Below, piece by piece: positions 42,894 through 52,043 of a DNA stretch of 64,000 nucleotides. The DNA comes from JALEFZ01 sp039817415. Lineage in GTDB: Bacteria > Bacteroidota > Bacteroidia > J057. Under the pieces are notes generated by a model. It searched no databases and was not told the origin of the DNA. It saw nothing but the letters and a program-made list of their open reading frames with translations. The stretch spans positions 60,203 to 124,202 of the forward strand of contig JBCBVV010000017.1 of the NCBI GenBank assembly GCA_039817415.1. The letters are read 5' to 3'. Position numbers and translations under genes: made by a program. How positions within the stretch are numbered: position 1 is the stretch's first letter; every line of letters starts with the position of its first letter.

Positions 42894-44783
42894 CTATATC
42901 TTGATTTGGATAGTTGTTGGCTCGCCAGGAGTATTGTGATCAAAAGAAATCGTCCCTTCCATTAATTCAAGCCTAGACTTAATATTTCTCCAACCAATTC
43001 CGCTGGACTGCTCCAATTGTTCTAGCTCAAAGCCTTTTCCATTGTCTCGATAATACATAATCGTTTCCGATCCGTCCGTGGACACATTCAATCGTAAAGA
43101 GCTTGCCTCGCTATGTTTCAAACTGTTATTGATCAACTCTTGAGCAATACGATAGAGGGAGATTTCCTTCTCTTTTTCCATTCTACCTACAAAATCCTCA
43201 GAAATCACCTCCAAAAGAGGAGCACTTCGACCAGCATTTACTTTTCTTTCCAGTTCTTTCAAGGCAGGAATAAGACCAGATTCTATCAAGGCGTAAGGCA
43301 TCAGGTTATGCGAAATATGTCTAACCTCCGTAGCTGCTTCGTCAATCAGGTCCATAGAACCCTTCCAACTCTGTGAATCATGGGCATCACCACCTGATTC
43401 AATGGCTTCATCTAGACTGGCCACATTCATTTTGGCGGTGGAGAGTAATTGTCCTAAGCCATCGTGGAGTTCTCTGGCAATTCTTCCTCGCTCTTCTTCC
43501 TCTGCCTTAACAACCGCTGCAAAACGCTTTTTCTGTTGCTCAGTCATCAGCTTTTGTACGCGAAGTTCTTCTCTGTTTTTATTGATATACCTCCACACAA
43601 ATCCTGCAATCACCAAGCCAAGGAATCCTACAAGAGAGGCTATCCATATTTGGCGATTGCGGTTTTCTATTTCCTGATTGATAATTTTTTGTTCAGCTAA
43701 TTCTCGGCCATTCTTTTCTCCCCTATATTTTGCCTCAAGCGCTAAAGAGGTCTCTCGCATATCTTCTGAGAAAAGAAAACTGTCCAACTTTGCCATTCTA
43801 TTCCACATTCTGCTTTCTTCCTTGTAATTCCCAATCAAATCATAACTATCAATGAGGTTACTGAGCAACTGGGACTGAGATTCAAGATCACCAGATAATT
43901 CTGCCAACTCAAGACCAGACTCGAACAGCGGAATGGCCTCACGAACTCTATCAAGCCTTACAAGCGCAGCTCCTGCCCCCATCAGACAATACATTTGCAG
44001 TGTCGTGTCTTTTTCCTTCTTTCTGAATTCTAATTCTTCTAGGTTAATTTCCAAAGACTTTTGATGTTGTCCTTTCCGGCGATATACATTGGACATGTTT
44101 CCCAAAACAGCCAAATATCCACTGGTATCACCAACTACCAGGTAACCATCCATGGCTTGTTGGTAATAAGCTTCAGTAGAATCCAGATAATTCCTTGCTT
44201 TTGTTTCTCCGTACAAATCGTAAAACGTGTTACCGATGCTTAGCTGTACCCCACATATTCTACTCAAACTTCCCTCTGCATGGGCATATTCTAGCGCAAG
44301 TTTGTTGTAGGGGAGGGCCTTTTCAGGATCCGCCATTGCATTGTAAACTTTTCCCAATTCATTGGCTGAAGCCCTTTGCGTCATAGGGATACCCAATTGG
44401 TCAGAATACTCAAGAGCTTTGGTGGCGTGAAAAATGGCAGAGTCATATACAGCACGCATTCGATAATAGTATACCACATCGACATGGCCCAACCATTTCA
44501 TGATGGTGTCGTTGAGTCCTTCTGCTATTTTCAAGCCTTGTAAACAGCATGATTTACCAACTTTCTTCTCTTTCCTTTTCAGCTTCCCGCATAGGGTCAA
44601 CAACGTCTTGGCTTTTTCTCTACCAGATTGATCGCTAAGCACCCTTCTCATACTATCAAGCTCAGGGCTTTGCGCGACTAAAGGCAGGGAGCCAAGCAGT
44701 CCTACCAAAAGAAGGATCAATAGGAGATAATGCTTATTCAAAAAAAGATATAGTGGCTTGGGGTAGGGGATGGGCAAATTCAT
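42894..44783 (-). CDS. Orphan TPR-type sensor histidine kinase (HisKA_3, LuxR-pathway type)
   Basis: About 629 residues from ATG 44783; a TTG nine codons earlier gives 638. The N-terminus is hydrophobic (signal or anchor, about 10-40), followed by periplasmic TPR repeats (about 60-360). One membrane helix (IWIASLVGFLGLVIAGFVW) precedes a short coiled coil. The histidine box ERGRIARELHDGLGQLLS (His about residue 436) is HisKA_3, as in NarX and DesK. The ATP domain has LINNSLKHS and GKGFELEQLEQSSGIGWRNIKSRL. Such kinases usually pair with NarL-type regulators, but none is next to it here. The signal is unknown. Confidence 0.88.
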   Translation of the reverse strand: MNLPIPYPKPLYLFLNKHYLLLILLLVGLLGSLPLVAQSPELDSMRRVLSDQSGREKAKTLLTLCGKLKRKEKKVGKSCCLQGLKIAEGLNDTIMKWLGHVDVVYYYRMRAVYDSAIFHATKALEYSDQLGIPMTQRASANELGKVYNAMADPEKALPYNKLALEYAHAEGSLSRICGVQLSIGNTFYDLYGETKARNYLDSTEAYYQQAMDGYLVVGDTSGYLAVLGNMSNVYRRKGQHQKSLEINLEELEFRKKEKDTTLQMYCLMGAGAALVRLDRVREAIPLFESGLELAELSGDLESQSQLLSNLIDSYDLIGNYKEESRMWNRMAKLDSFLFSEDMRETSLALEAKYRGEKNGRELAEQKIINQEIENRNRQIWIASLVGFLGLVIAGFVWRYINKNREELRVQKLMTEQQKKRFAAVVKAEEEERGRIARELHDGLGQLLSTAKMNVASLDEAIESGGDAHDSQSWKGSMDLIDEAATEVRHISHNLMPYALIESGLIPALKELERKVNAGRSAPLLEVISEDFVGRMEKEKEISLYRIAQELINNSLKHSEASSLRLNVSTDGSETIMYYRDNGKGFELEQLEQSSGIGWRNIKSRLELMEGTISFDHNTPGEPTTIQIKI

Positions 44784-44919
44784 AGTTCTCTCGGGACCAC
44801 CTTGGGTCAAAAAATGTCGTTAACTTGCGATGAAGGCTTATGTATAGGGAGTATATATTACTTTTTTCATAGATATTCTCTAATTTTCGAGCCTTACCTT
44901 TACCAAAACTACAATTTCT

Positions 44920-46578
44920 ATGAGAAAAAGCTTTATCCTATTGGGGTTCTGCCTACTGAGTATGGGTCTTTTCGGACAAAATACGGTTGGTTTGATCTCT
45001 CACGACGACTCCAAAGCACAACCTGGTTACAACCTTCTTTATCCTGCAGGTCAATCAAATGCCTTTCTATTGGACAACTGTGGCAGAATCGTCCATACAT
45101 GGCCTGATACTTCTTATTTAAGACCTGGAAACGGAATTTACCTACTGGAGAATGGAAACCTTGTCAAGGCCAAAAGAAATGATTTTGTAGGCAATGATTC
45201 TATTTGGGCACCTGGTGGTGGAGAGACCATCGAGGTAAGAGATTGGGACAACAACCGCCTTCATTTCATTAAAATTCAAGATAGCTTGGCAAGGCTTCAC
45301 CACGATATACGTGTGATGCCAAATGGAAATATTTTGGCCATTGTATGGGAATACATTAGTGGTGCAGATGCAATTCAGGCAGGTAGAAACCCAGCTACGA
45401 TGTCCAGAAATAGAGTTTGGCCAGATAAGATCATAGAACTCACACCCGAATTGGATAGTGTGGTATGGGAATGGCGTGCATGGGATCACCTAATACAAGA
45501 TTTTGATTCCACGAAAGACAATTATGGCGTAGTTGGAGACCATCCAGAGTTGATTGACTTTAATTGGGATACCAACAATGGCTCACCAGACTGGATGCAC
45601 GTAAACTGTGTTGATTACAATCCCGTGCTTGATCAAATCATCATTTCGGTTCCTCAGTTTCATGAAATTTGGGTAATTGATCACTCTACTACAACTGAAG
45701 AAGCGACTGGGCATACAGGTGGTAATTCTGGAATGGGAGGAGATTTGCTTTTCAGATGGGGAAATCCACAAACGTATAGAGCAGGTACTGAGGCAGATCA
45801 GCAACTTTTTTACCAACATGATATTCATTGGATTGATGATGGCTATGTGAATCCCAATAATCCATATTGGGGTAAGTTACTCCTCTTTAACAACCGCGTA
45901 AATGATACCCTTTCTACTGTAAATGTATTGACACCTTCCTATGATTCTACCAATTATTCATATGGAATGAACATGCTGGAAGGGACATTTTTACCTGATA
46001 CCTTTGACGCTACCTTCACCTATCCTAAACCAAGCAGAACTTGGTCAACCATTGTATCGAGCGCCCAATTCCTTTCTAATAATAACCTGCTTGTAACAGT
46101 AGGAAGAGTTGGATTCCATTTTGAATTAACACCAGACAATGAGGTTGTATGGGAGTACATTACCCCCATGGATGGAGTTCGAATCGCAGATCAAGGAGAT
46201 ACCTTAGGGATTGCAGACAACATTACCTTCCGAACAAGAAGATATAACCTAGATTTTCCTGCCTTTGCTGGAAAAGATCTTTCACCAAAAGGATGGTTTG
46301 AGGGCAATCCTGACTCTACTTTCTGTGGTACCATTGTACTGAGTAACAATCCAGAGGAAGAGATTGAATATACCCTTTATCCCAACCCTGTCTCAGAGAC
46401 ACTTCATTTAGAATGGCAGGCTCAAGCTGATCTTGAAATGTTTGACATGATAGGTAGAAAGGTATTTCAAATGGAGGTAAAAAATGGCAGAAATGATATA
46501 GATGTTTCTGGTTTAAAAACAGGCGTTTATATGATCACCATTGATGGACAATTCCTAGAGAAGGTCATTGTTCAATAA
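44920..46578 (+). CDS. Arylsulfotransferase-like secreted protein with T9SS type A sorting domain
   Basis: 552 residues. The signal peptide ends near GLFGQ. The main part (about 20-480) has the order seen in the ASST/AssT family: NGIYLLENGNLV, LHHDIRVMPNGNIL, WEWRAWDHL, NGSPDWMHVNCVDY, LFRWGNP and YQHDIHWIDDG, including several His that could take the sulfate as in E. coli AssT. The last 80 residues (LYPNPVSETLHLEWQ onward) are a T9SS type A sorting domain, so the enzyme is exported to the surface, unlike periplasmic AssT. It would move sulfate between phenols. Substrates are unknown, and non-enzymatic members exist. Confidence 0.8.
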   Translation: MRKSFILLGFCLLSMGLFGQNTVGLISHDDSKAQPGYNLLYPAGQSNAFLLDNCGRIVHTWPDTSYLRPGNGIYLLENGNLVKAKRNDFVGNDSIWAPGGGETIEVRDWDNNRLHFIKIQDSLARLHHDIRVMPNGNILAIVWEYISGADAIQAGRNPATMSRNRVWPDKIIELTPELDSVVWEWRAWDHLIQDFDSTKDNYGVVGDHPELIDFNWDTNNGSPDWMHVNCVDYNPVLDQIIISVPQFHEIWVIDHSTTTEEATGHTGGNSGMGGDLLFRWGNPQTYRAGTEADQQLFYQHDIHWIDDGYVNPNNPYWGKLLLFNNRVNDTLSTVNVLTPSYDSTNYSYGMNMLEGTFLPDTFDATFTYPKPSRTWSTIVSSAQFLSNNNLLVTVGRVGFHFELTPDNEVVWEYITPMDGVRIADQGDTLGIADNITFRTRRYNLDFPAFAGKDLSPKGWFEGNPDSTFCGTIVLSNNPEEEIEYTLYPNPVSETLHLEWQAQADLEMFDMIGRKVFQMEVKNGRNDIDVSGLKTGVYMITIDGQFLEKVIVQ

Positions 46579-46600
46579 AGATGGAAAGAAGTCAATTATT

Positions 46601-46645
46601 ATATTCCCGAATCGGTTTTAGCTGGTTCGGGAATATCTCTTTTTA
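46601..46645 (+). terminator. Rho-independent terminator of the arylsulfotransferase-like gene
   Basis: The 11-bp stem ATATTCCCGAA (46601-46611) with TTCGGGAATAT (46626-46636), a 14-base loop, then CTCTTTTT. Confidence 0.75.
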
Positions 46646-46717
46646 CTTCGTTAGTGATCAATAGGGAGAAGCCCTATATTTATCGTTTTATTAGGCCTTT
46701 CGGAAATCTCCCAATCC

Positions 46718-48826
46718 ATGATATCCTACTACGCCTCCTACATTAGGGTTGTGCTGAGGCACCCTATCTTACTCGTCATATTGTGTTTGCTTACTCTAGC
46801 GCTTTCCTTTCCTGCCAGCAGTATCCAACTGAGCAACAACATGGAGGAATGGTTTCCTGCCTCCTCACCCCAACTTCAGGCCAAGAGACAATTCATCCAG
46901 CATTTTGGGAATGACGAACTCATTTTCCTGCTGCTGACATTTCCTGATTCTACGCTAGAAGAAAACAGGATCCATCATTTGGATAGCCTTGTAAAGGGAT
47001 TAGAAAACATTGAAGGAATCGATCAAGTTTTTTGCAGAAACAAAACCAGGAATATCCAGGGAGGCCTAGGCTTAAAAGATAGGGTGAAAAAGCTGGAACA
47101 CCTCTTTTTTCAAGGAAGGAACCGAGAAGTAGAAATGGTCTATATCCGTCCTGATATTCTAGATAATTTTGATTCCTTTCGGCCAGTTTTAATAGGAGAG
47201 ATCAATGAAGTACGCGCACAAATCCCTTCCTATGTTCAAAGTGATATAACCGGCTCTGGGGTAATCTTTTCCATCATTGAAGAGGAAAGCAACAGGGAAG
47301 CTGTCCTCTTGTTTGGCTTGTGCTTTTTATTGGTCTTCATTGTTCTTGGTCTGAGGCTTAGAGATCTACGAATGATGATTCTTGCTTTAGCTGTATTTGT
47401 GCTGGTATTCCTACTCGCAGTTTCCCTGATAGGTTGGCTGGGGCTAGCCATCAGCCTAATTACCATGGTTGTCCCCATTCTTTTTGTCATCAACTTTTTT
47501 GCCTACATCCTTCATTTTATGGAGGGCTATGCAGGCAAAATAGAGGAGCATTTAGCAGAAAAGCTTCTTCCGATCATTTATTCTGCTATCACCAGTATGA
47601 TAGGATTCAGCTCTCTTATGCTAAGTGATATTCAAATTATCCAACAGTTTGGATTGCTTACCGCAGGAGGAATTGGCCTAGGTTTATTGGGATTTTTATT
47701 AGTGGGAATTCCTTTGTTGTTCTGGAAAATGACCATTCTTCCTAGTAGGCAAAGATCCAGTATCATGGAGAGCTATTTTAATTCCTTAACTAAAAGGAAT
47801 GTGATACCCTTGATCATACTTGTAGGAATCTTTATGGCTATATCTGTTTGGTCGGCTTCCTTTATCGAGGTGGACACAAACTCGGTCAAGTTCCTTCCTG
47901 AGAGTCATCCAGCAAGGGTTTCAACAGCTTACATTGAGAAAGAATTTGGCTCCTTCAATACAGTGGATTTTTATGTGCGAAAAAAGGATTCCAGCAAACT
48001 AACAGCCAAGGATTTTAAGTTGCTCAAAAAAACTGAGGCAAGAATCGCTGAACTAGCTGTCGTGAAGGGACTCGTCTCTTGGAATAGCTGGAGGTCCATT
48101 GTGCGGACAGTGAGTTTGATGGATAAGCAGATAGCAGAGGAACTTGAAGCCAATTACCTGAGTGAGGATGGGAAATTTAGCCGCTTATCGCTTAGAATTC
48201 CTTTAGGGAGTGTGTCGGAAATGGAGGGGAATTTAAGGCTAATTGAAGGGGCAATTGATGACATGCTTTCCCAAGAAAAATTGGAATTATCAGCTGTAGG
48301 CTATCTCCCTATTTACATTGAGCATGTCAATTTGATCGTAAAGGGAATGTTTGAAAGCCTTGGACTGGCGCTGATTTGCATAGTATTGGTGATGATCCTC
48401 ATGGTCAGGAACTGGAAACTGGGTTTGCTGGCGATGATCCCCAATACCTTTCCTTTATTCGGGATTGCCTTTTTCATGAACCTAACTGGGTTCACCTTAG
48501 ATATAGCTTCCTCCATCATCGCTTCCCTCATCATTGGTCTGGTGGTGGATGATACCTTGCATATTATTTGGGCTGCTAAGAAAAGCTTGGATCAGCATAA
48601 GGAAATTAGGCTAAAGGAGATTATGAGACACATCTTACGACCTTCTAGCTCTACCACATTGATGTTCATCCTCGGATTCTCAGTATTGATGTTGAGCACA
48701 ATTAAATCCTTAAACAATTTTGGGTGGTTATTAGTGCTTGGATTAGGATTGGGCTGGATTGGGGATTTTATTTTGTTTCCTGCATTTTTGAAAATACTCC
48801 CATCAAAAAGAGAAGAAAATTTTTAA
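46718..48826 (+). CDS. RND-superfamily (MMPL/HAE3-like) membrane transporter
   Basis: 702 residues, half the size of AcrB-type pumps. It has the two-repeat plan: a helix, a large periplasmic loop and five helices, twice. The first repeat has VLRHPILLVILCLLTLALSFP and the loop motif SNNMEEWFPASSPQLQAKRQF; the second starts after TKRNVIPLIILVGIFMAISV. VVDDTLHIIWAAKKS in the second helical block is the proton-relay-like acidic motif of HAE3/MMPL members. These move lipids, hopanoids or drugs. No adaptor or outer membrane factor lies next to it, so it probably exports or translocates a lipid alone. Confidence 0.82.
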   Translation: MISYYASYIRVVLRHPILLVILCLLTLALSFPASSIQLSNNMEEWFPASSPQLQAKRQFIQHFGNDELIFLLLTFPDSTLEENRIHHLDSLVKGLENIEGIDQVFCRNKTRNIQGGLGLKDRVKKLEHLFFQGRNREVEMVYIRPDILDNFDSFRPVLIGEINEVRAQIPSYVQSDITGSGVIFSIIEEESNREAVLLFGLCFLLVFIVLGLRLRDLRMMILALAVFVLVFLLAVSLIGWLGLAISLITMVVPILFVINFFAYILHFMEGYAGKIEEHLAEKLLPIIYSAITSMIGFSSLMLSDIQIIQQFGLLTAGGIGLGLLGFLLVGIPLLFWKMTILPSRQRSSIMESYFNSLTKRNVIPLIILVGIFMAISVWSASFIEVDTNSVKFLPESHPARVSTAYIEKEFGSFNTVDFYVRKKDSSKLTAKDFKLLKKTEARIAELAVVKGLVSWNSWRSIVRTVSLMDKQIAEELEANYLSEDGKFSRLSLRIPLGSVSEMEGNLRLIEGAIDDMLSQEKLELSAVGYLPIYIEHVNLIVKGMFESLGLALICIVLVMILMVRNWKLGLLAMIPNTFPLFGIAFFMNLTGFTLDIASSIIASLIIGLVVDDTLHIIWAAKKSLDQHKEIRLKEIMRHILRPSSSTTLMFILGFSVLMLSTIKSLNNFGWLLVLGLGLGWIGDFILFPAFLKILPSKREENF

Positions 48827-48909
48827 ATAAAGCCCATTTGACTGTTTTGACCCTCAAATTTTGCTAATCTTAACAATTTGTACGTTATCAGGACGCTAAA
48901 TGAGAAAAG

Positions 48910-48930
48910 CATTGTCATTCTTAGACAATG
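48910..48930. promoter_or_regulatory. Inverted repeat in the promoter region of the adhesin-like gene
   Basis: CATTGTC (48910-48916) and GACAATG (48924-48930) are perfect 7-bp arms with a 7-base spacer. They lie just upstream of a -7 element TATTTTTG (48948-48955), so a bound regulator would overlap the -33 region. A TTAGAC stretch inside the repeat may be that -33 element. Confidence 0.4.
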
Positions 48931-48947
48931 AACTGTCTATTTTTAGT

Positions 48948-48955
48948 TATTTTTG
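48948..48955 (+). promoter_or_regulatory. -7 promoter element of the adhesin-like gene
   Basis: TATTTTTG fits TAnnTTTG. It would start transcription about 105 bases before the ATG at 49067, leaving a long leader. Confidence 0.4.
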
Positions 48956-49066
48956 TAAATATTTTAGGTTAAGGTACGAATTCACAAGATACCCGTTGAT
49001 TGTTCGTTAGGGTATGTGATGCTGGTCTTTGTATTACTAAAGGAAAACCCAAAGCCTCCGTTTCTT

Positions 49067-51961
49067 ATGAGACACATTTTTACCATTCTGCTATGCTGTG
49101 CGGCCTCAATGGCCTTTGGACAAATCCAACTTAACGGAACTGCCAACTTCATTTCTCCCAATTGTATTCAGTTGAACCCAGACGTTCAGTCTGTTAGTGG
49201 TTCAGCTTACATTACTGAGCGAGTCAATATCAAAGCCCCTTTTGAGTTCTCTTGCGAGGTTTTTGTTGGTTTTAACGATGGAGGTGCAGATGGCCTTGCA
49301 TTGGTCCTTCAAAATGTAGGCCCAACTGCTTTAGGAGTTGGGGCAGGGGGAATGGGCTATCAAGGGATTTCTCCTTCGGTAGCCATTGAATTTGATACAT
49401 TCATCAATCCCTGGGATTCGGCAACCTTTCCGAATGACCACATAGCCATTATGGCTAATGGTGTTCAGGACCATAGAATTGCCGTCAATAACCTGGCTGG
49501 CCCCGTCAACCTACTAGCCACCAGTGGAAACGCAGAGGACGGACAATTCCACGATGTCAACATTACCTGGAATCCATTTACAGATAGTATGAGGGTATAT
49601 GTGGATTGTAGCCTTCGTCTTGAAATGGAATATGACATCGTCAATAATATTTTTGGAGGCGATTCACTGGTTTATGTGGGTGTTTCTGCCGCAACTGGAG
49701 GTGCCAGAAATGAGCATAGATTCTGTGTAAAAGACATCTTTTATAACTTGGATACCCTGTATTCCTGTGCAGGTGATACCCTCGATCTGGATGCAGGGCC
49801 GGGGACAGCCTTTACCTGGGCAACTAATTATAACATTAGCTCTCTCACTACCAAGGAAACCCGAGTTTGGCCAGATCAGGATACAGCCTATTTGGTTATT
49901 GCTACCGATAGTTGTGGTTTCCCATCTAGAAGAATTTTTATTGTAAGAACAACAGATCCAGCCACTATTCAACCTACCATCGATGATTCTACTTTATGTA
50001 TAGGGGATGTCGCAACTTTCCTTGCCTTCAATCCCTTGGTTGAGTCTTATCAATGGCAAGATGGATCTACGGATTCTGCCCTCACCGTAACGACCGGTGG
50101 AACTTATTGGGTAGAGAGAACCAATATTTGTGGAACAGTTCGAGATTCATTCGATGTGGTCGATCAAGATGTTCCCACCTTTGACCTTGGGCCAGATGAC
50201 ACCCTTTGTCAAGGCACGACCGTTTTGCTGGATATACCCGTACCCAATGCCAACTTCATTTGGCTAGACAACCCCTTATTCACAGATTCCACCTTTTTGG
50301 TAGCCAATCCAGGAGAATATACGGTTGTAGTAAGCAACGCCTGTGGGGTTACACGAGATACCATAGAATTTTTTGAGGTGTTGCCACCAACTTTTGAATT
50401 GGGGAATGACACGACCATATGTGATGGCAACCCCTATACATTATCTGCTCTAGGCGGACCTGATGCCACCTTCGAATGGCAGGATGGTTCTACCAATCCA
50501 ACTTTCGAAGTTACAGCAAGTGGGGTCTATTTTGTAACAGGTACAAATGTATGTGGCACCTTCTCAGATACCATTACTATAGACTTTAATTTGGTTCCAG
50601 ATATCAATCTAGGCAATGATACCCTTTTCTGTGTTGGGTCGACCTTAACCCTAGATGCTACTTGGACCCCTGGTTCTTCTTATATCTGGCAGAATGGGGA
50701 TAGCATGTCTACCTTTACGGTTAGCGAAACAGGAACCTATGAAGTGATCGTAGTGAACGCCTGTGGCTTTGACAGAGACTCCATTAGAATTGAAATCATC
50801 GAGGCTCCTGTAGGAGGTTTCCTACCTGATACCAGCCTTATTTGCGATAATATGCCAGATACCCTTAGAACTGGTTATTCAAGAGATATTTATACTCATA
50901 CATGGCAGGACCTGAGTACAGACAGTATCCTTCCCATAAACTCTGCTGGTTTTTACTTTGTGACCGTTTCAAATGCTTGTGGGACAGCGAGTGATTCTAC
51001 AATCGGGCGAGAATCTATTTCTCCAGAAGTCGATTTAGGAGATAGCTTCGAGATCTGTGAAGGCCAAATCATTTCCCTTGACGCTTTATGGCCAGGGGCA
51101 ACTTATGCATGGAGCACTGGTGCAACAACTTCTTCCATAGATGTCTCAGATGCTGCCGTCTACAGAGTAAATGTAACCAACGAATGTGGGACGGTAACGG
51201 ATAGTACGGAAGTCATTGCATTGACTCCACCTGAACCTTTTGATCTTGGCGAAGATCAGGAACTCTGTGAGGGAGATTCAGTTCTGCTGGATGTCAGTCA
51301 GCCAAATGTCAATCCATCAGTGTTCTACCGTTGGCAAGATGGAACCACCAATCCAACTTATTTGGTAAAAGAGTCCCAGCCAATCAGTGTGGTCATATCC
51401 AATGAATGTGGGATAGAAACTGATCTTGTCAACTTTGTCTTCCAACCTCTCCCTGATGCCTTTATTCAAGGCGACAGTATCCTTTGTCAGGATGTAGTCG
51501 GAGGAAATACCCTTAACGTAGTGTCTACTATCGAAGGTGTAGATTATTTATGGAACAATGGTTCAGGTGAAACTTCTATCCTTGCTGCTGATCCAGGAAC
51601 GTATTATGTTTTAGCGACGAATGGATGTGGGGTTGCCTCAGACACGTTGGAGTTAGTAGAGCGATTCTGTACCTGTGAGGTATATGTACCTACAGCTTTC
51701 TCACCAAATGATGATGGATTCAACGATGACTTTCGGATGTTTCCTCAGTGTAACATCCAGTCGGGTGGATGGAAAATCTTCGATAGATGGGGACAAATGG
51801 TATTTGAAACAGAGGATCCCACCGCATTATGGGATGGTGTACATAGAAGAGGAGGCCTATGTCCAGAAGGCGTTTATGTTTGGACCTATGAATACACCTA
51901 TATCGGGGAAGGTGAGCTACAAATCAAAACAGCTACAGGGACTGTAACCTTATTGAAATAA
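49067..51961 (+). CDS. Secreted L-type-lectin protein with nine Cys-paired repeats and T9SS type B domain
   Basis: About 964 residues from ATG 49067; the 17 codons upstream in the open frame precede the signal peptide MRHIFTILLCCAASMAFGQ. Residues about 20-235 are an L-type lectin-like domain (PFEFSCEVFVGFNDGGADGLALVLQ, SVAIEFDTFINPWDS). Nine units of about 75 residues follow, each with a pattern LGxDxxLCxG, YxWQDGST and YxVxVxNxCGxxxD. Each has two Cys placed to form a disulfide. The end, VPTAFSPNDDGFNDDF through WDGVHRRGGLCPEGVYVWTYEY, is the gliding-motility-type T9SS type B signal. It is exported and probably binds sugars at the surface. Confidence 0.87.
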   Translation: MRHIFTILLCCAASMAFGQIQLNGTANFISPNCIQLNPDVQSVSGSAYITERVNIKAPFEFSCEVFVGFNDGGADGLALVLQNVGPTALGVGAGGMGYQGISPSVAIEFDTFINPWDSATFPNDHIAIMANGVQDHRIAVNNLAGPVNLLATSGNAEDGQFHDVNITWNPFTDSMRVYVDCSLRLEMEYDIVNNIFGGDSLVYVGVSAATGGARNEHRFCVKDIFYNLDTLYSCAGDTLDLDAGPGTAFTWATNYNISSLTTKETRVWPDQDTAYLVIATDSCGFPSRRIFIVRTTDPATIQPTIDDSTLCIGDVATFLAFNPLVESYQWQDGSTDSALTVTTGGTYWVERTNICGTVRDSFDVVDQDVPTFDLGPDDTLCQGTTVLLDIPVPNANFIWLDNPLFTDSTFLVANPGEYTVVVSNACGVTRDTIEFFEVLPPTFELGNDTTICDGNPYTLSALGGPDATFEWQDGSTNPTFEVTASGVYFVTGTNVCGTFSDTITIDFNLVPDINLGNDTLFCVGSTLTLDATWTPGSSYIWQNGDSMSTFTVSETGTYEVIVVNACGFDRDSIRIEIIEAPVGGFLPDTSLICDNMPDTLRTGYSRDIYTHTWQDLSTDSILPINSAGFYFVTVSNACGTASDSTIGRESISPEVDLGDSFEICEGQIISLDALWPGATYAWSTGATTSSIDVSDAAVYRVNVTNECGTVTDSTEVIALTPPEPFDLGEDQELCEGDSVLLDVSQPNVNPSVFYRWQDGTTNPTYLVKESQPISVVISNECGIETDLVNFVFQPLPDAFIQGDSILCQDVVGGNTLNVVSTIEGVDYLWNNGSGETSILAADPGTYYVLATNGCGVASDTLELVERFCTCEVYVPTAFSPNDDGFNDDFRMFPQCNIQSGGWKIFDRWGQMVFETEDPTALWDGVHRRGGLCPEGVYVWTYEYTYIGEGELQIKTATGTVTLLK

Positions 51962-51990
51962 TTCAGTCTAACGTAATGGAAATCTTAACA

Positions 51991-52020
51991 AGATCGGGCT
52001 TTTTAGGCCTGATCTTTTTT
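51991..52020 (+). terminator. Rho-independent terminator of the lectin/repeat gene
   Basis: AGATCGGGC (51991-51999) pairs with GCCTGATCT (52007-52015) with one G-T pair, loop of 7 bases, then a T-run. Confidence 0.75.
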
Positions 52021-52043
52021 ATGCTCATTTATTGACAAAAAGG

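Noticed and set aside
49664..49972. 102-codon minus-strand frame in the lectin gene
   Set aside because: Antisense to a repeat protein whose codon pattern leaves the other strand open.
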